A DNA stretch of 64,000 nucleotides, taken from Palaemon carinicauda. Its lineage: Eukaryota > Arthropoda > Malacostraca > Decapoda > Palaemonidae. Location of the stretch: positions 75,411,067 to 75,475,066 of the forward strand of contig NC_090751.1 of assembly GCF_036898095.1 (NCBI RefSeq), written 5' to 3'. The position numbers and the translations under genes were made by a program. Of this stretch, positions 10,901 through 22,159 are shown one piece after another; the stretch's first letter is position 1; every line of letters begins with the position of its first letter. The notes under the pieces are model-generated. The model had not been told where the DNA came from, did not search any database, and worked only from the letters and a program-made list of their open reading frames with translations.

Positions 10901-13500
10901 TTGAATTCTCATCAGTTCTGCGTCTACGCAATCGTGTTAGAGATCTTCTTGTGGCTCTGTGGAGTGCAGTTAGTTCTGAAGACCACCACGGGACTGGTCG
11001 TCGTTTGAATAACCCTGTTGTTTTGGGAATTGAATCGACTCCTGCTGTATGAAGAGTTCCATTCAGTAGGTCTATGGCATCATCAACACTTTCAAACTGT
11101 TCTGCTCTCCCTTCGATTTCACTTAGCTCGGAAAATTTAACCCAGTCTGCCTTGTCTAGATTCCAACGTGGCGATCTTTGCAAAGGCGGACCCTTGTTGG
11201 TGTTTATAATGATTGGTGCATGATCAATAGTATGCCAATCATCTAATGTCCTCCAATCAAAATCAAGAAGGCAGTTAGAGCTTGCAATTGAAAGGTCAAT
11301 GCATGACAAAGTACCTGTCTGAACATGGTAGTGTGTGTGGCTCTCCTGTATTAAGGAGTCCCACATCCTCATTCTCCACAATTGATGAGATAATATTGCC
11401 CCTTGTGTTGGCCAAAACATCACCCCATAAAGGATGTCTACCATTCATATCTCCCAGTAAGAGAAAAGGTTGAGGGAGTTGTTGAATGACCTCTGCTAAA
11501 TCATCATATAAAATATTATCATTTGGAGGTAAGTACAGAGAGCATATTGTATATTTTCTCCCTATATCAATTTGTACAACAACTGCCTGCAGGGTTGTAC
11601 GTATAGACATGGGTATTTGGGGAACATCTCGACGAATGTACATGAGACTTCCGCCATGGCTCCCTGCTTGTTGATTATATGGTGTTCTATAGCTAACATA
11701 CTCTCGAGGACTAGGAGTGTTGGAATCAAGCATACTTTCCTGTAGACATACGATTATGGGGAATGCTCATGAATTAGGAGCTTAAGTTCTTCATATTTCG
11801 CCCTCAAACCCTGACAGTTCCATTGCAAAAATGGAGGAGAAAACTATGGATTATTTCTGGAAGACATCTTGGATGAGGTCTTCCCATTAGAAGTTTTTAA
11901 TGTAACATTATTACCAGTAGGTTTCTTCAGAGGTGGTCTTGTTATGTTGGGTTAACGTTGGTGATTTTCTTTGTATTCTTTTTTTCTATTTGTGAGGTGG
12001 ATGGTGGACCTCAACTTGAATTTCTGATTTATTCAGTCCATCTTCTGGTTCATTAGAAACATCAACAGACAAAACATCAAATCTATTTGATGTCATAACC
12101 TTAACGTTTCTAATGGAGGGTGGAGAGAGAGATGGAGGTCTCTCTCTTTGGCGATTAATAGATGGTGGGATTCGAGGTTTTGCACCTTTCCCACAACAGG
12201 TGCATCAGGTAAGTTAGTCTTAAGTGGAACCTCCATCAGATCAGGCAAGGACATGGCCTGAGAGAGGTTTGTATTACTTTTTGTAATGGCGGCTGAAGGC
12301 TGTACAGCAATGGGCAATGACCTAGTGTTAATACACCGTGGTAAAGCCTCAGGAGGTGATATGGTTACCTCGTTATTTGACATTTTGTCAGATAGTATAC
12401 TTTTTTTGAGCTTTTGGCAGTGCTAGGTTGGTTTGATTTTAATGCCTTAGCATATGTATTTGATTTATTTAATAATCTTTTGGCATGGGTCACACTTATG
12501 TGTTCTAAGTTTGATTTGTTGAGGGCAGCTTCCTCCAACTTATATAGCTCGCAGATCTTGTCTGTGGATTTGTGATTCGAGCTGCAATTTAAACACCTGG
12601 CTCCAAGTGCACACTCTCCATGGTAAGATTTGGAGCAAATACCACACATCTTCTCATTTTTGCAAACTTTGGACGGGTGCCCAAATTTAAAACAATTAAA
12701 GCATTGCAATGGCTTCTGCTTGAAGGGTCTTACTTTAATCCTTTCGTTCTCGATAATAATATGAAAAGGTACATCAGCATCCTGGAACGTAAGGATTATC
12801 ATTGATGTACCTGGGGCTTTATGAACTTTCTAAACATTTAATGGACACATGGCCAGTATCTCCTCCTCTGTAAAATCATATAGATCTTTGTTAAAAACTA
12901 CGCCCCTTCCGTAGCTAAAATTTAGGTGGGGTTTGACATCTAACTTAATGTCATCATTATTTATTTTCATGTTGGACAATATTACCGACTGTGTACTGGA
13001 TTTGGCATGGATAAGGAAACTATTTTTTCCGAAACGAGATATATCGCCTGGTGCAATAGTTCCTACTTTTTTCTGAATCAATTTGCATATTTTAAAATAA
13101 TTCCCTGTAACCCCCTTGATTCAGCTATAAGCCACATCGGTGGTTTTGGATTTCTCTGGGAGGGCATGACTAAATCTGCGCCTTTTTCCAACCAATCGGC
13201 AGGCCTGTACACATCTAAATCTTTTGGTACCTTATCGCAGAGAGCAGCCGCGACATTCAAGTTATTAATTTTAATATTCTTCAAATTACTTATTGCACTA
13301 AATGCTTCGTCATAACTACTATAAGATATCCATGAATCCCAAGTTTCAGCTTCAAGTTTCATCCTTATTTCTTTTATGTATCCATAGCATTCAAATGCTT
13401 TACATAGATCATCATAATTTGTTTCTATTGAAACTTGTGTAACATGGAGGATTCGAAGTTTCCTCGTGTTACCCAAATTACTTGATTTAGAAATATCTAG
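7990..13500 (-). mobile_element. RNase H-bearing LINE, left-contig copy (cut by gap)
   Basis: The duplicate of 18296-23820, truncated by the assembly gap inside ORF1. The reading frames are fragmented: C-terminal zinc region and RNase H at 8123-9481, RT at 9626-10396, endonuclease at 11296-11733, and ORF1 pieces at 12093-13476. In the right-hand copy the same regions form two long frames. The indels are mostly in homopolymers, for example near 9537 and 10640. Treat it as an unpolished version of the same element. Confidence 0.85.
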
Positions 13501-14000
13501 NNNNNNNNNNNNNNNNNNNNNNNNNNNNNNNNNNNNNNNNNNNNNNNNNNNNNNNNNNNNNNNNNNNNNNNNNNNNNNNNNNNNNNNNNNNNNNNNNNNN
13601 NNNNNNNNNNNNNNNNNNNNNNNNNNNNNNNNNNNNNNNNNNNNNNNNNNNNNNNNNNNNNNNNNNNNNNNNNNNNNNNNNNNNNNNNNNNNNNNNNNNN
13701 NNNNNNNNNNNNNNNNNNNNNNNNNNNNNNNNNNNNNNNNNNNNNNNNNNNNNNNNNNNNNNNNNNNNNNNNNNNNNNNNNNNNNNNNNNNNNNNNNNNN
13801 NNNNNNNNNNNNNNNNNNNNNNNNNNNNNNNNNNNNNNNNNNNNNNNNNNNNNNNNNNNNNNNNNNNNNNNNNNNNNNNNNNNNNNNNNNNNNNNNNNNN
13901 NNNNNNNNNNNNNNNNNNNNNNNNNNNNNNNNNNNNNNNNNNNNNNNNNNNNNNNNNNNNNNNNNNNNNNNNNNNNNNNNNNNNNNNNNNNNNNNNNNNN
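13501..14000. other. Assembly gap (500 N)
   Basis: Exactly 500 N bases, a conventional placeholder for a gap of unknown size. Sequence on the two sides overlaps rather than adjoins, so the real distance is probably negative. Confidence 0.99.
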
Positions 14001-14044
14001 ATGAAGCTGATGATGTGTTCTACTGTGCAGTCAATGATAGTATT

Positions 14045-15925
14045 TTACGTCTCTTCAGACGGAGGTGTCTTTTCCTGGGACACCTCTTCAACTTCTTCCT
14101 GGGAAACTTCTTCAATTTCTTCCGAAGGCGTACTAGCAGGAGGAACTGGCTCTTTTTTGCGAGGCTGGAAGAACATTGTGATCGGAAGTTGTTGCCGCTG
14201 CTTCTTTTTTCGATCCAAGAGCATCCTGTAGGGAGTCATGATGTCATCGACCTTATTTGAGAATTGCATCGAGCGAACCATATCCTCGTCCCACTCTTGT
14301 AACATTTCTTTCGCCTCCTTCATATGGTTGCAGAGCTTGGCAAGCCGTTCTAATGTTAAGCCCGTTTCTTCGACATTTTCTTGGGTCTCTTCCTGGGTAC
14401 CCTCACTCTCTTCCTCACTTGCCGATTTCGTCAGGTCTTCGAGGTCTGCGTCAGTTAGGGGCTGGGAATGGCAGTCCAACAACTCGTCGACGTCTTCAGT
14501 CGTCATGTCGCCAAACCCGTCACCTCCAATTATGGCAGCCAACTGCACAGATTTCCGTATTGCAGAGTGTTGGATTTCCGACGGAGTAAATCCCTTGTCG
14601 TCGTAAACAATATCGGGCCACAGCTTCTTCCAGCTCGCATTCACGGTTGCAGGTTTCATCTCTTGAAGTGCCTTTTGAATATTCTGCAGGCACGTGGCTA
14701 TGGTGTACTGCCACCAGTACGCCTTCAAGTTGAAATCTTCATCCTCGTCATCTTGGGCAGCATCCACACACGCAACGAGGTCCGCCAAGGTATTCTTCGT
14801 GTAGAGGGCCTTGAACGCCCTGATAACCCCCTGGTCCATCGGTTGAATTAATGACGTGGTGTTGGGTGGCAGGAACTCAACCTGAACGCCCTCACGCGAC
14901 AGGTCAGTTGCGTGTCCACTAGCGTTATCCATAAGGAGAAGGATCTTGAATGGCAAGCCCTTCTCTAAGAGATATTCATGGACTTGCGGGATGAAACACT
15001 GGTGGAACCAGTTGGAGGTCAGCATCTTCGTAATCCATGCTTTTTGATTATGCATCCAGTACACGGGAAGGAGATTCTTATTTTTATTTTTCAAAGCGCG
15101 AGGATTTTTCGACTTATAAATAAGCCCCGGCTTTAACAAAAATCCAGCAGCATTGCCACACATCACGAGGGTAACGCGATCCTTGAATGCCTTAAAGCCA
15201 GAGGCTTTGGCTTCCTCTTTGAACAGGAAAGTTCGCGACGGCATTCTCTTCCAAAACAAGCCGGTTTCATCCATATTAAACACTTGTTCCGGCTTGTATC
15301 CACCTTCAGCGATAATGTTCTTGAAAGTCTGGTTCACGTAAGTTTCAGCAGCGGCAGTGTCAGCGGAAGCAGACTCCCCATGCAGGGAAACGCTTTTCAG
15401 GGCGAAGCGTTTCTGAAACTTCGCGAACCATCCTTTGCTTGCGGAAAAACGTTTCTGAGGCTGGGAATCAGTGGATGTCCCTGGTTGAGGATCATCTGCA
15501 TCATCATCATCTTCAGCATGGTTGCCGTCGTCGTCTTTAGGTTCCTTTGCAGCAAAATTCTCATATAAGCTCAAAGCCTTTGTTTGGATGGTGTTCGTAT
15601 CCAACGCTATGTTCTTCTTCCGGCAGTCGGCAATCCACACAGCTAAAGCACCTTCCATGCGTACGATCGTTTTATTACGCGTTGTAACGACTCGCTTCGC
15701 TGATCTGCTAAAGGTGATTGAAGCAGTCTTTCTAATGTTCGCCTCGTCCTTCTTGATGTAGCGAACGGTGGATTCGTTGATGCCAAAATGGCGGCCGGCG
15801 GCCGCGTAACTTCTACCATCTTTTAACATGTCGAGAAGCGTAACCTTCTCAGCTATCGTCATCATCCTTCGGTGGCGTTTAGGCTCACTACCAGCCTTAC
15901 TAGAAGCAGAACGCTTGGGAGGCAT
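14045..15925 (-). CDS. Tigger-type (pogo family) transposase, intact
   Basis: A 626-residue transposase that would bind the terminal repeats and perform cut-and-paste excision and insertion at TA in the nucleus. Residues about 21-66 form an N-terminal helix-turn-helix (AEKVTLLDMLKDGRSYAAAG, then GINESTVRYIKK). Residues about 85-190 resemble a CENP-B type second DNA-binding domain, split by an acidic loop (EDDDDADD). The DDE_1 catalytic core follows, with Asp in FNMDETG (about 219), LLMDNASGH (about 332) and PMDQGVI (about 363), giving the DD-D triad of the pogo group. The C-terminus is acidic, with a Glu-rich helical region (LAKLCNHMKEAKEMLQEW) and a basic patch (DRKKKQR). The basic MPPKRSASSKAG start sits at the first Met of the frame. 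Length and order match Tigger1-like proteins. No stop or frameshift is visible, so it may be recently active. Confidence 0.93.
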   Translation of the reverse strand: MPPKRSASSKAGSEPKRHRRMMTIAEKVTLLDMLKDGRSYAAAGRHFGINESTVRYIKKDEANIRKTASITFSRSAKRVVTTRNKTIVRMEGALAVWIADCRKKNIALDTNTIQTKALSLYENFAAKEPKDDDGNHAEDDDDADDPQPGTSTDSQPQKRFSASKGWFAKFQKRFALKSVSLHGESASADTAAAETYVNQTFKNIIAEGGYKPEQVFNMDETGLFWKRMPSRTFLFKEEAKASGFKAFKDRVTLVMCGNAAGFLLKPGLIYKSKNPRALKNKNKNLLPVYWMHNQKAWITKMLTSNWFHQCFIPQVHEYLLEKGLPFKILLLMDNASGHATDLSREGVQVEFLPPNTTSLIQPMDQGVIRAFKALYTKNTLADLVACVDAAQDDEDEDFNLKAYWWQYTIATCLQNIQKALQEMKPATVNASWKKLWPDIVYDDKGFTPSEIQHSAIRKSVQLAAIIGGDGFGDMTTEDVDELLDCHSQPLTDADLEDLTKSASEEESEGTQEETQENVEETGLTLERLAKLCNHMKEAKEMLQEWDEDMVRSMQFSNKVDDIMTPYRMLLDRKKKQRQQLPITMFFQPRKKEPVPPASTPSEEIEEVSQEEVEEVSQEKTPPSEET

Positions 15926-16244
15926 TGTAACAGAAAGTTCAACAAAAAGTTCAACTTAAAACAGTCGCACACAGCACAGATTAAACTTCACAAACTTAAG
16001 AACGTCTACTCGGCAATACGGGGAAAGAGAAAGTGAACAATCCAGCCCCGCGAGAACTTTGATGCTGCGGGTAGAAGATGCGGGCAAAACACCAATCACA
16101 GGCTAGATAACAAAACTTGAGTTTTGATTCGTCATCTATCAGCGCTTGAACCAATCACAACCCGTCTTACAGTACTATGGTGCGTTGGTTACTCATAGAA
16201 GATGCCCCGCGCATAATGAACGTACGTAGATCAAGTACAATACC

Positions 16245-16389
16245 GTAATAATAATAAATAATGATAATAATACTGTACAGTAATAATAATAATAATAATG
16301 ATTAATAATAATAACAATAATAATTTTATTAACAACAACAATAATAATAATAATAACAATAATAATAAAAATTTACGTACGCTATTTTA

Positions 16390-16441
<52 letters not shown>
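16245..16441. repeat. (AAT)n and (CT)n microsatellites in Tigger (right copy)
   Basis: An AAT/AAC-rich tract (16245-16370) and a run of about 24 CT units (16393-16441) lie between the transposase start and the right terminus. Confidence 0.95.
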
Positions 16442-16447
<6 letters not shown>

Positions 16448-16913
16448 TTACAGTATTCGAAATGTGATTTTTGCAACAAAGAATATTATTGGATGCAGTA
16501 CTGTACTACGTACGTATACATACAAAAGATTCATGGAAAAGAAGCACATCCATTACAGTACACACCATTCTAATATGGTATGACTGCATCTGATTTGCGT
16601 TTCATGTTCGATTTAATTTTACTACGTACTGAATTATCGTATGATCACATTCTCTTTTCGTGTTTTATTTCTTTCTGTGAAGAATTATATATCATATGTA
16701 ATGCAATGAACAATCAGTAAGAGCAGATATTACTAATTACAGTATTAATGGAATTACAGGTAACAAAATATCGTATTTGGTTGTCTTCAGATTTCGCGGT
16801 ATTTTCGAATTTTCCGGAAAATCCGCGATATGTATATATATATGGGTTATGGGAAAACCCCGCGAAGTGGTGAATCCGCGATTGTCGAACCGCGAAGTAG
16901 CGAGGGTTCACTG

Positions 16914-17022
16914 TATGTGTAAATAGCTAAGGTTTGTATGGTTAGGAAAAATACAAATTATCTTTGAATTTGTCATTTGTTCCGTAACCGAAATACAAAC
17001 CACACTATTTACATAGGGTGAC
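16914..17022. repeat. Internal complementary region of family A unit P
   Basis: The sequence reads as the reverse complement of the family A left terminus (TAGCTAAGGTTTGTATGGTT through GAATTTGTC) joined to the reverse complement of the right terminus (TTCCGTAACCGAAATACAAA). Such a fused copy of both ends is the internal complementary region that DIRS elements use to complete their termini. The Tigger element sits exactly at the boundary between the left terminal repeat (ending 2709) and this region. Confidence 0.75.
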
Positions 17023-18295
17023 TTACCCCTTAGGAAGGGTGGAAAGTCCCCAGCCATACTGGCTTTGGCTTTACCCGGGGACTCAGAATCTGAGTGAGTC
17101 GCACTCGAGAAAAGGAGTCCCTGCACCTCACAAGTTCCTTGCTCCGCAAGGAACTATGTGGCCTACATAAGCTTGTGTGTGAAGGAAGAAGTGTGACCCG
17201 TCCTAGGCAATTGACCTGGAGTTCCAGAAGGAACTCTGGGTTAGGACGTTCCCAATACCACCTCGTCAGGGTATGGGGGACGCGACAGTATTGACTCAAT
17301 ACTCGGAACACAAGGAAGCATGGTTTACCTGCAGAGGTTCGAGGTCAGCTATGCAGAGACCAGGATGCTGCTTCCCCGTAGAGGGGATGATGAAGAAAGA
17401 AGTAAGGGCCAAACATACTTCTTTCGTTCATGCAGACTAAAACCTGATAACAATGCCCTCAACCTTCTGCTACCTGTCCAAAAAGGAGCCTGAGGTTAGA
17501 CCAGCTGTTGTGTAGCCACCACAGAGCGATAGAAAACGTATCGAGACTCCTGTGGGTCACGCCCTGCAGGAAGCGGGCTGCGAAGGTCACTAGACGCTTC
17601 CAGACTCCAGCTTGTAGCACCTGCGTCACAGAGTAGTATTACTCGAAGACGAGTGACGTTGCGATGTATCCAACATCGTGCTGTAGGGCGACGTGACGGG
17701 GGAGGGTCTGGAGACAGGTCGAGATGAATGTCCATGAGTCCGGGCTGAAGAGGTATACTGGAGACTCTCCCCCATGTCCTCCTTGTGCTCCAAAATCGGC
17801 TGCAACTGAGGACAAACTGCAGCTGTTCCCAGCGCTAATCTCTCGATTCCTTTACTGGCAAGAAAGAGAAGGTCTTGGGACATCAGATACAGAATGGAGA
17901 CTCGAAATCTTGAATGAATCGGATCGAAGGGCCGGGACCCCCAGATTCTGAGTCTAGCCAACAACTCAGGAGCGAGCCTAAATGTTGCCTTCCCCTCTTC
18001 CTTAGAAAGGGGGGAGTAGTAAGAGACCAAGAAGATTGCTTACACACTGGCCGTGGCCAGAGTGAGCAGGAGACCCAAGGCGGAAAACAATCCGAGGCCT
18101 GTCGTAAAGGGTCTTGAGAAGATCTCTTAAAGGACTAAAAGTCCGGGCCATGCTCCAAGTTAGGGGTCTTCCTCCGACTAGGGCAGGGACGATCGTAGCT
18201 TCGCATGAGCGAGGATAGATCCAGCGGGCAGGAAAAAGTTATTCCTTTAAGCCTGAAGGTCAGGGAAAGGCTGAGCGACAGGCTTCATTGCCGAG
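16914..18295 (-). pseudogene. DIRS-like tyrosine recombinase relic (unit P)
   Basis: The recombinase end of unit P. Translation in several minus frames gives pieces of a YR C-terminal domain: RHVALQHDV followed by SLAFE (the H-x-x-R box region), then a VLQAGVW-like block, THRSLDTFS and a closing VVATQQLV. They are spread over frames at 17496-17735 and 17626-18030. The same blocks occur in unit Q at 31832-32277. The protein would recombine circular cDNA into the genome; here it is clearly broken. The last 11 bases are the LINE target duplication. Confidence 0.6.
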
Positions 18296-18453
18296 AATGA
18301 ATGAATGAATGATTTAAAGTTTTCAGGCATCCTGACATCTAAGGTCATTGACGCCGGTAACATTTAATTTATGTATACAAAAATAAAAAATGAAACAAAA
18401 TAAAAAATTAAAGAGTATTCAATTAAAATCATAAAAATTGAATGTCATAAAAG

Positions 18454-21400
18454 TTAAATATTTTTCAGAAGACCTGCTTCTGAAAGAAATCTAAAAATGC
18501 CACTTGCATGGTAGGACACATCATTTCCAAGAATCTTGGCAAGGATGAACCTGCCACCCTCACCTCGAGCCTCAAACAAATATCTACTCCGCAAGTTGTT
18601 ATAATTGGGGCATTCGGTCAACAAATGCCTTACTGTTAGAGGTACCAAACAGTTGTCACAATACGGTTGGTGTTGGCCCTTCAGCAGAAACTCTTGTGTC
18701 AACCGAGTGTGACCAATACGGAGACGACAAAGAGACGTCTCCCATTTTCGGGGCATCATATTACACCTCCAAGGAGATATGTCATTTGTTACTTCCCTCA
18801 TTTTATTGCCATCTTGACTATCCCATTGCTGTTGCCATTTATTGCAAACCAATTTCTTGATGTCAGGTAAGAAATCATTACAGGGAATGGGATACCTTCT
18901 TGGCAGCAACTCGGATGCAGCCTCCTTAGCCAGTGAATCTGCCTTCTCATTCCCAGACAAACCTACATGTGCTGGAACCCAACAAAATTGAACTGTTATA
19001 CCTCTCCGTCCAATAAGGAAAAGCCATTCCAAAATCTTTAAAACTAGAGGGTTATTAGAATTAAAAACTTCCATAGCTTGAAGGACACTCCTTGCATCAC
19101 TAAAAATTGTAAAATTACCCTCCTTCTCCAACGCTATTTTCTCAATAGCGGTTAATATGCCATACAGTTCGGCAGTAAATATGGAAGCGGTCAGAGGAAG
19201 TGCACCTCTACAATTAAAACCATTACTATGTACTCCAAATCCAACGCCAGCATCAGATTTGGAGCCATCAGTATAGATAAAAGTTGATCTTCTATGTTCT
19301 TTAACATGTTCATTAAAAAGAGACCTGGCTTCTAGGTCTGACATATTCTTCTTATCTCCAATAATATATTTACAAAAAGATATCTCTGGTAACTTCCATG
19401 GAGGCGTTGATGATACCTTGAATGGAAGTACCTTATTTCTAATTATATCCAGACTATTTAAAAATCGTTTCACCCGAAAGCCATAAGGTTGAGGAGATTT
19501 TGGGTGCAACTCAAAGTATGATGCGTGTCTTACAAGGCTTGCAGTCTGAAAGGCTAGAAAGCTAGGGAGTCTTTGCAATCTAAACCAATACCGAAGAATG
19601 GAAGACATTCGGTAAAGGTCTAGAGGTAACTCTCCAGCATCAACAAGCAGACTTGGGATAGGCGAGGTTTTAAAAGCTCCAGTAGATAATCTAATACCTG
19701 CATGATGTATCGAGTCTAATATTTTTAACCGGCTTGGGGTGGCTGAAGAATATACCTCACAACCATAACTAATTTTGGAAAAAATCAAGGCCTTGTATAA
19801 TTTTAAAATAGTATTGCGGTCTACCCCCCATGATGTATGGGACAATACTTTTAAGATGTTCAGAGCTTCAACACATTTAGCTTTTAGCGCTTTTAGGTGA
19901 GAAACCCATGTAAGTCTACAGTCAAATATCAAACCTAAAAATTTGGTTTCCGATACACATGGTATCCGTTGACCTTTAATGTATATATCCGGGTCTGGAT
20001 GTACTCCCCGGATACGACAAAAATGGACAATGGTAGTTTTACTTGTCGAGAACTTAAATCCATTCATGTCAGCCCACTGGATAATTTTATCAATAGAGAG
20101 TTGGATTTTTCTCTCAACCATTGCCATTCTAGTGCCAGCAAATGATATTGAGAGATCATCCACAAATAGTGTTGAGAGAACATCCTGGGGAATGGCTGAG
20201 GATATCCCATTAATTGCTAGTGCAAAAAGGGTTACACTCAGCACACTACCCTGAGGAACTCCTTCTTCCTGGCACTTACTCTCTGATAGAGTTTCCCCCA
20301 CTCTCACTTGAAAAACTCTACGTGAAAGAAATGCCTGAATAAATAGTGGCAGCTCTCCTCTCAATCCCAATTCATGAATGGTTTTAAGAATACCATATCT
20401 CCATGTGGTATCATATGCCTTTTCAAGGTCAAAAAATACTGTAACATGGTGCTGTTTGGAAGCAAAGGCTTCACAAATAGAAGACTCAAGTGGTATCAAC
20501 ACATCAGTCGTTGAGTGCATTTTTCGGAATCCACATTGAATCGGTGATAAAATACCTTTCTTTTCAAGGTACCATATCAGCCTTGCATTGACCATCTTCT
20601 CCATGATTTTACATAAACAAGATGTCAATGCAATAGGACGATAGTTTGCTGCTAAAAACTTGTCTTTACCGGGTTTTAAAAAGGCTAAAATAATGGCTAG
20701 TTCCCAAACACTTGGGTAGCTATGATCATGCCATATTCTATTAATAATGCTTAAAATAAATAGCTTTGTATTAAAATGTACATGTTTAATCATTGCATAT
20801 GGAATTCCATCGGGTCCAGGGGCTGTATCGTTGCAATGAGCAAGTGCAGAATCAAATTCTCTTTCAGTGAAAGGAGAATTATACGACTCTTCCCTTCTTG
20901 TTGCAAAATTTAAAATTTTCTTTTCTTCAGTGCTCCTATACTGGTGACCAGGGGCTCCTTCACACTTGCTGGATACATTTGAAAAATGATTAGCAAGGGC
21001 ATTGCTAACTTCATTTGCTTCAGTTACATACTGGCCATTCACCTTCAACACTGGTGGTGGGTTGGGGGTGAATTTGCCAGCTATCTTTTTTACTTTCCTC
21101 CACACAGAAGATGGTGGTGTTCTACTGTTAATAGAGGAAACAAAAGACATCCATGACTGGCGCCTTGCTTCTTTCATGGCACGACGGAACTGTGCTCTAC
21201 ATTTCTTGTACATAGTTGAATTCTCATCAGTTCTGCGTCTACGCAATCGTGTTAGAGATCTTCTTGTGGCTCTGTGGAGTGCAGTTAGTTCTGAAGACCA
21301 CCACGGGACTGGTCGTCGTTTGAATAACCCTGTTGTTTTGGGAATTGAATCGACTCCTGCTGTATGAAGAGTTCCATTCAGTAGGTCTATGGCATCATCA

Positions 21401-22145
21401 ACACTTTCAAACTGTTCTGCTCTCCCTTCGATTTCACTTAGCTCGGAAAATTTAACCCAGTCTGCCTTGTCTAGATTCCAACGTGGCGATCTTTGCAAAG
21501 GCGGACCCTTGTTGGTGTTTATAATGATTGGTGCATGATCAATAGTATGCCAATCATCTAATGTCCTCCAATCAAAATCAAGAAGGCAGTTAGAGCTTGC
21601 AATTGAAAGGTCAATGCATGACAAAGTACCTGTCTGAACATGGTAGTGTGTGTGGGCTCTCCTGTATTAAGGAGTCCCACATCCTCATTCTCCACAATTG
21701 ATGAGATAATATTGCCCCTTGTGTTGGCCAAAACATCACCCCATAAAGGATGTCTACCATTCATATCTCCCAGTAAGAGAAAAGGTTGAGGGAGTTGTTG
21801 AATGACCTCTGCTAAATCATCATATAAAATATTATCATTTGGAGGTAAGTACAGAGAGCATATTGTATATTTTCTCCCTATATCAATTTGTACAACAACT
21901 GCCTGCAGGGTTGTACGTATAGACATGGGTATTTGGGGAACATCTCGACGAATGTACATGAGACTTCCGCCATGGCTCCCTGCTTGTTGATTATATGGTG
22001 TTCTATAGCTAACATACTCTCGAGGACTAGGAGTGTTGGAATCAAGCATACTTTCCTGTAGACATACGATTATGGGGGAATGCTCATGAATTAGGAGCTT
22101 AAGTTCTTCATATTTCGCCCTCAAACCCTGACAGTTCCATTGCAA
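18454..22145 (-). pseudogene. LINE ORF2: endonuclease-RT-RNase H, one frameshift
   Basis: The ORF2 polyprotein that nicks target DNA and primes reverse transcription. From the Met at 22145 it begins MQWNCQGLRAKYEEL and carries APE-type endonuclease motifs (CLQES, LLGDMNGRHP). A 2-bp excess in an AC-repeat tract near 21650 shifts the frame; the remaining 1056 residues are open from 21624. RT motifs include NYRPIALTS, FFDLEKAYD, GVPQGSVLS and the catalytic FVDDLS (about residue 485 of the second frame). RNase H follows (YTDGSKSDAG about residue 780, FSDARS, WVPAHVGLSGNEKAD). A terminal CDNC...H...C zinc motif precedes the stop at 18454. The left-contig copy differs at the same AC tract, so the frameshift may be a sequencing error and the gene could be intact. 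Confidence 0.88.
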
Positions 22146-22159
22146 AATGGAGGAGAAAA

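Larger units (their letters stand above)
3690..13500. repeat. Duplicated contig-end segment (matches 14001-23820)
   Basis: Base 3690 (ATGAAGCTGATGATG) aligns to 14001 and the two copies stay collinear to the gap edge at 13500, which aligns to about 23819. Differences are mostly single-base gains or losses in homopolymers, for example GTACCCC against GTACCC near 4089, GACGGG against GACGG near 4930, and five G against three near 5075. These break frames that are open in the right-hand copy. Because the left copy ends at the gap and the right copy begins at it, this has the geometry of an unmerged dovetail overlap. Confidence 0.9.
14001..16913 (-). mobile_element. Tigger/pogo transposon, right-contig copy
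   Basis: This holds the transposase gene, its 5' side with AAT and CT repeats, and the right terminus GCGAGGGTTCACTG ending at 16913, followed by TA. The left terminus is missing because the contig starts inside the element; it is supplied by 2710-3689 of the left contig. Joined, the element is about 3.89 kb with a TA target duplication, the structure expected of pogo/Tigger elements. Confidence 0.9.

Noticed and set aside
3690..13500. A genuine recent segmental duplication containing second Tigger and LINE copies
   Set aside because: The copies meet exactly at the gap edges and differ mainly by homopolymer indels confined to the left copy, which fits an unmerged contig end better. I cannot exclude it without reads.
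16298..16573. Poly-Asn/Ser-Leu frame
   Set aside because: A direct read-through of AAT and CT microsatellites.
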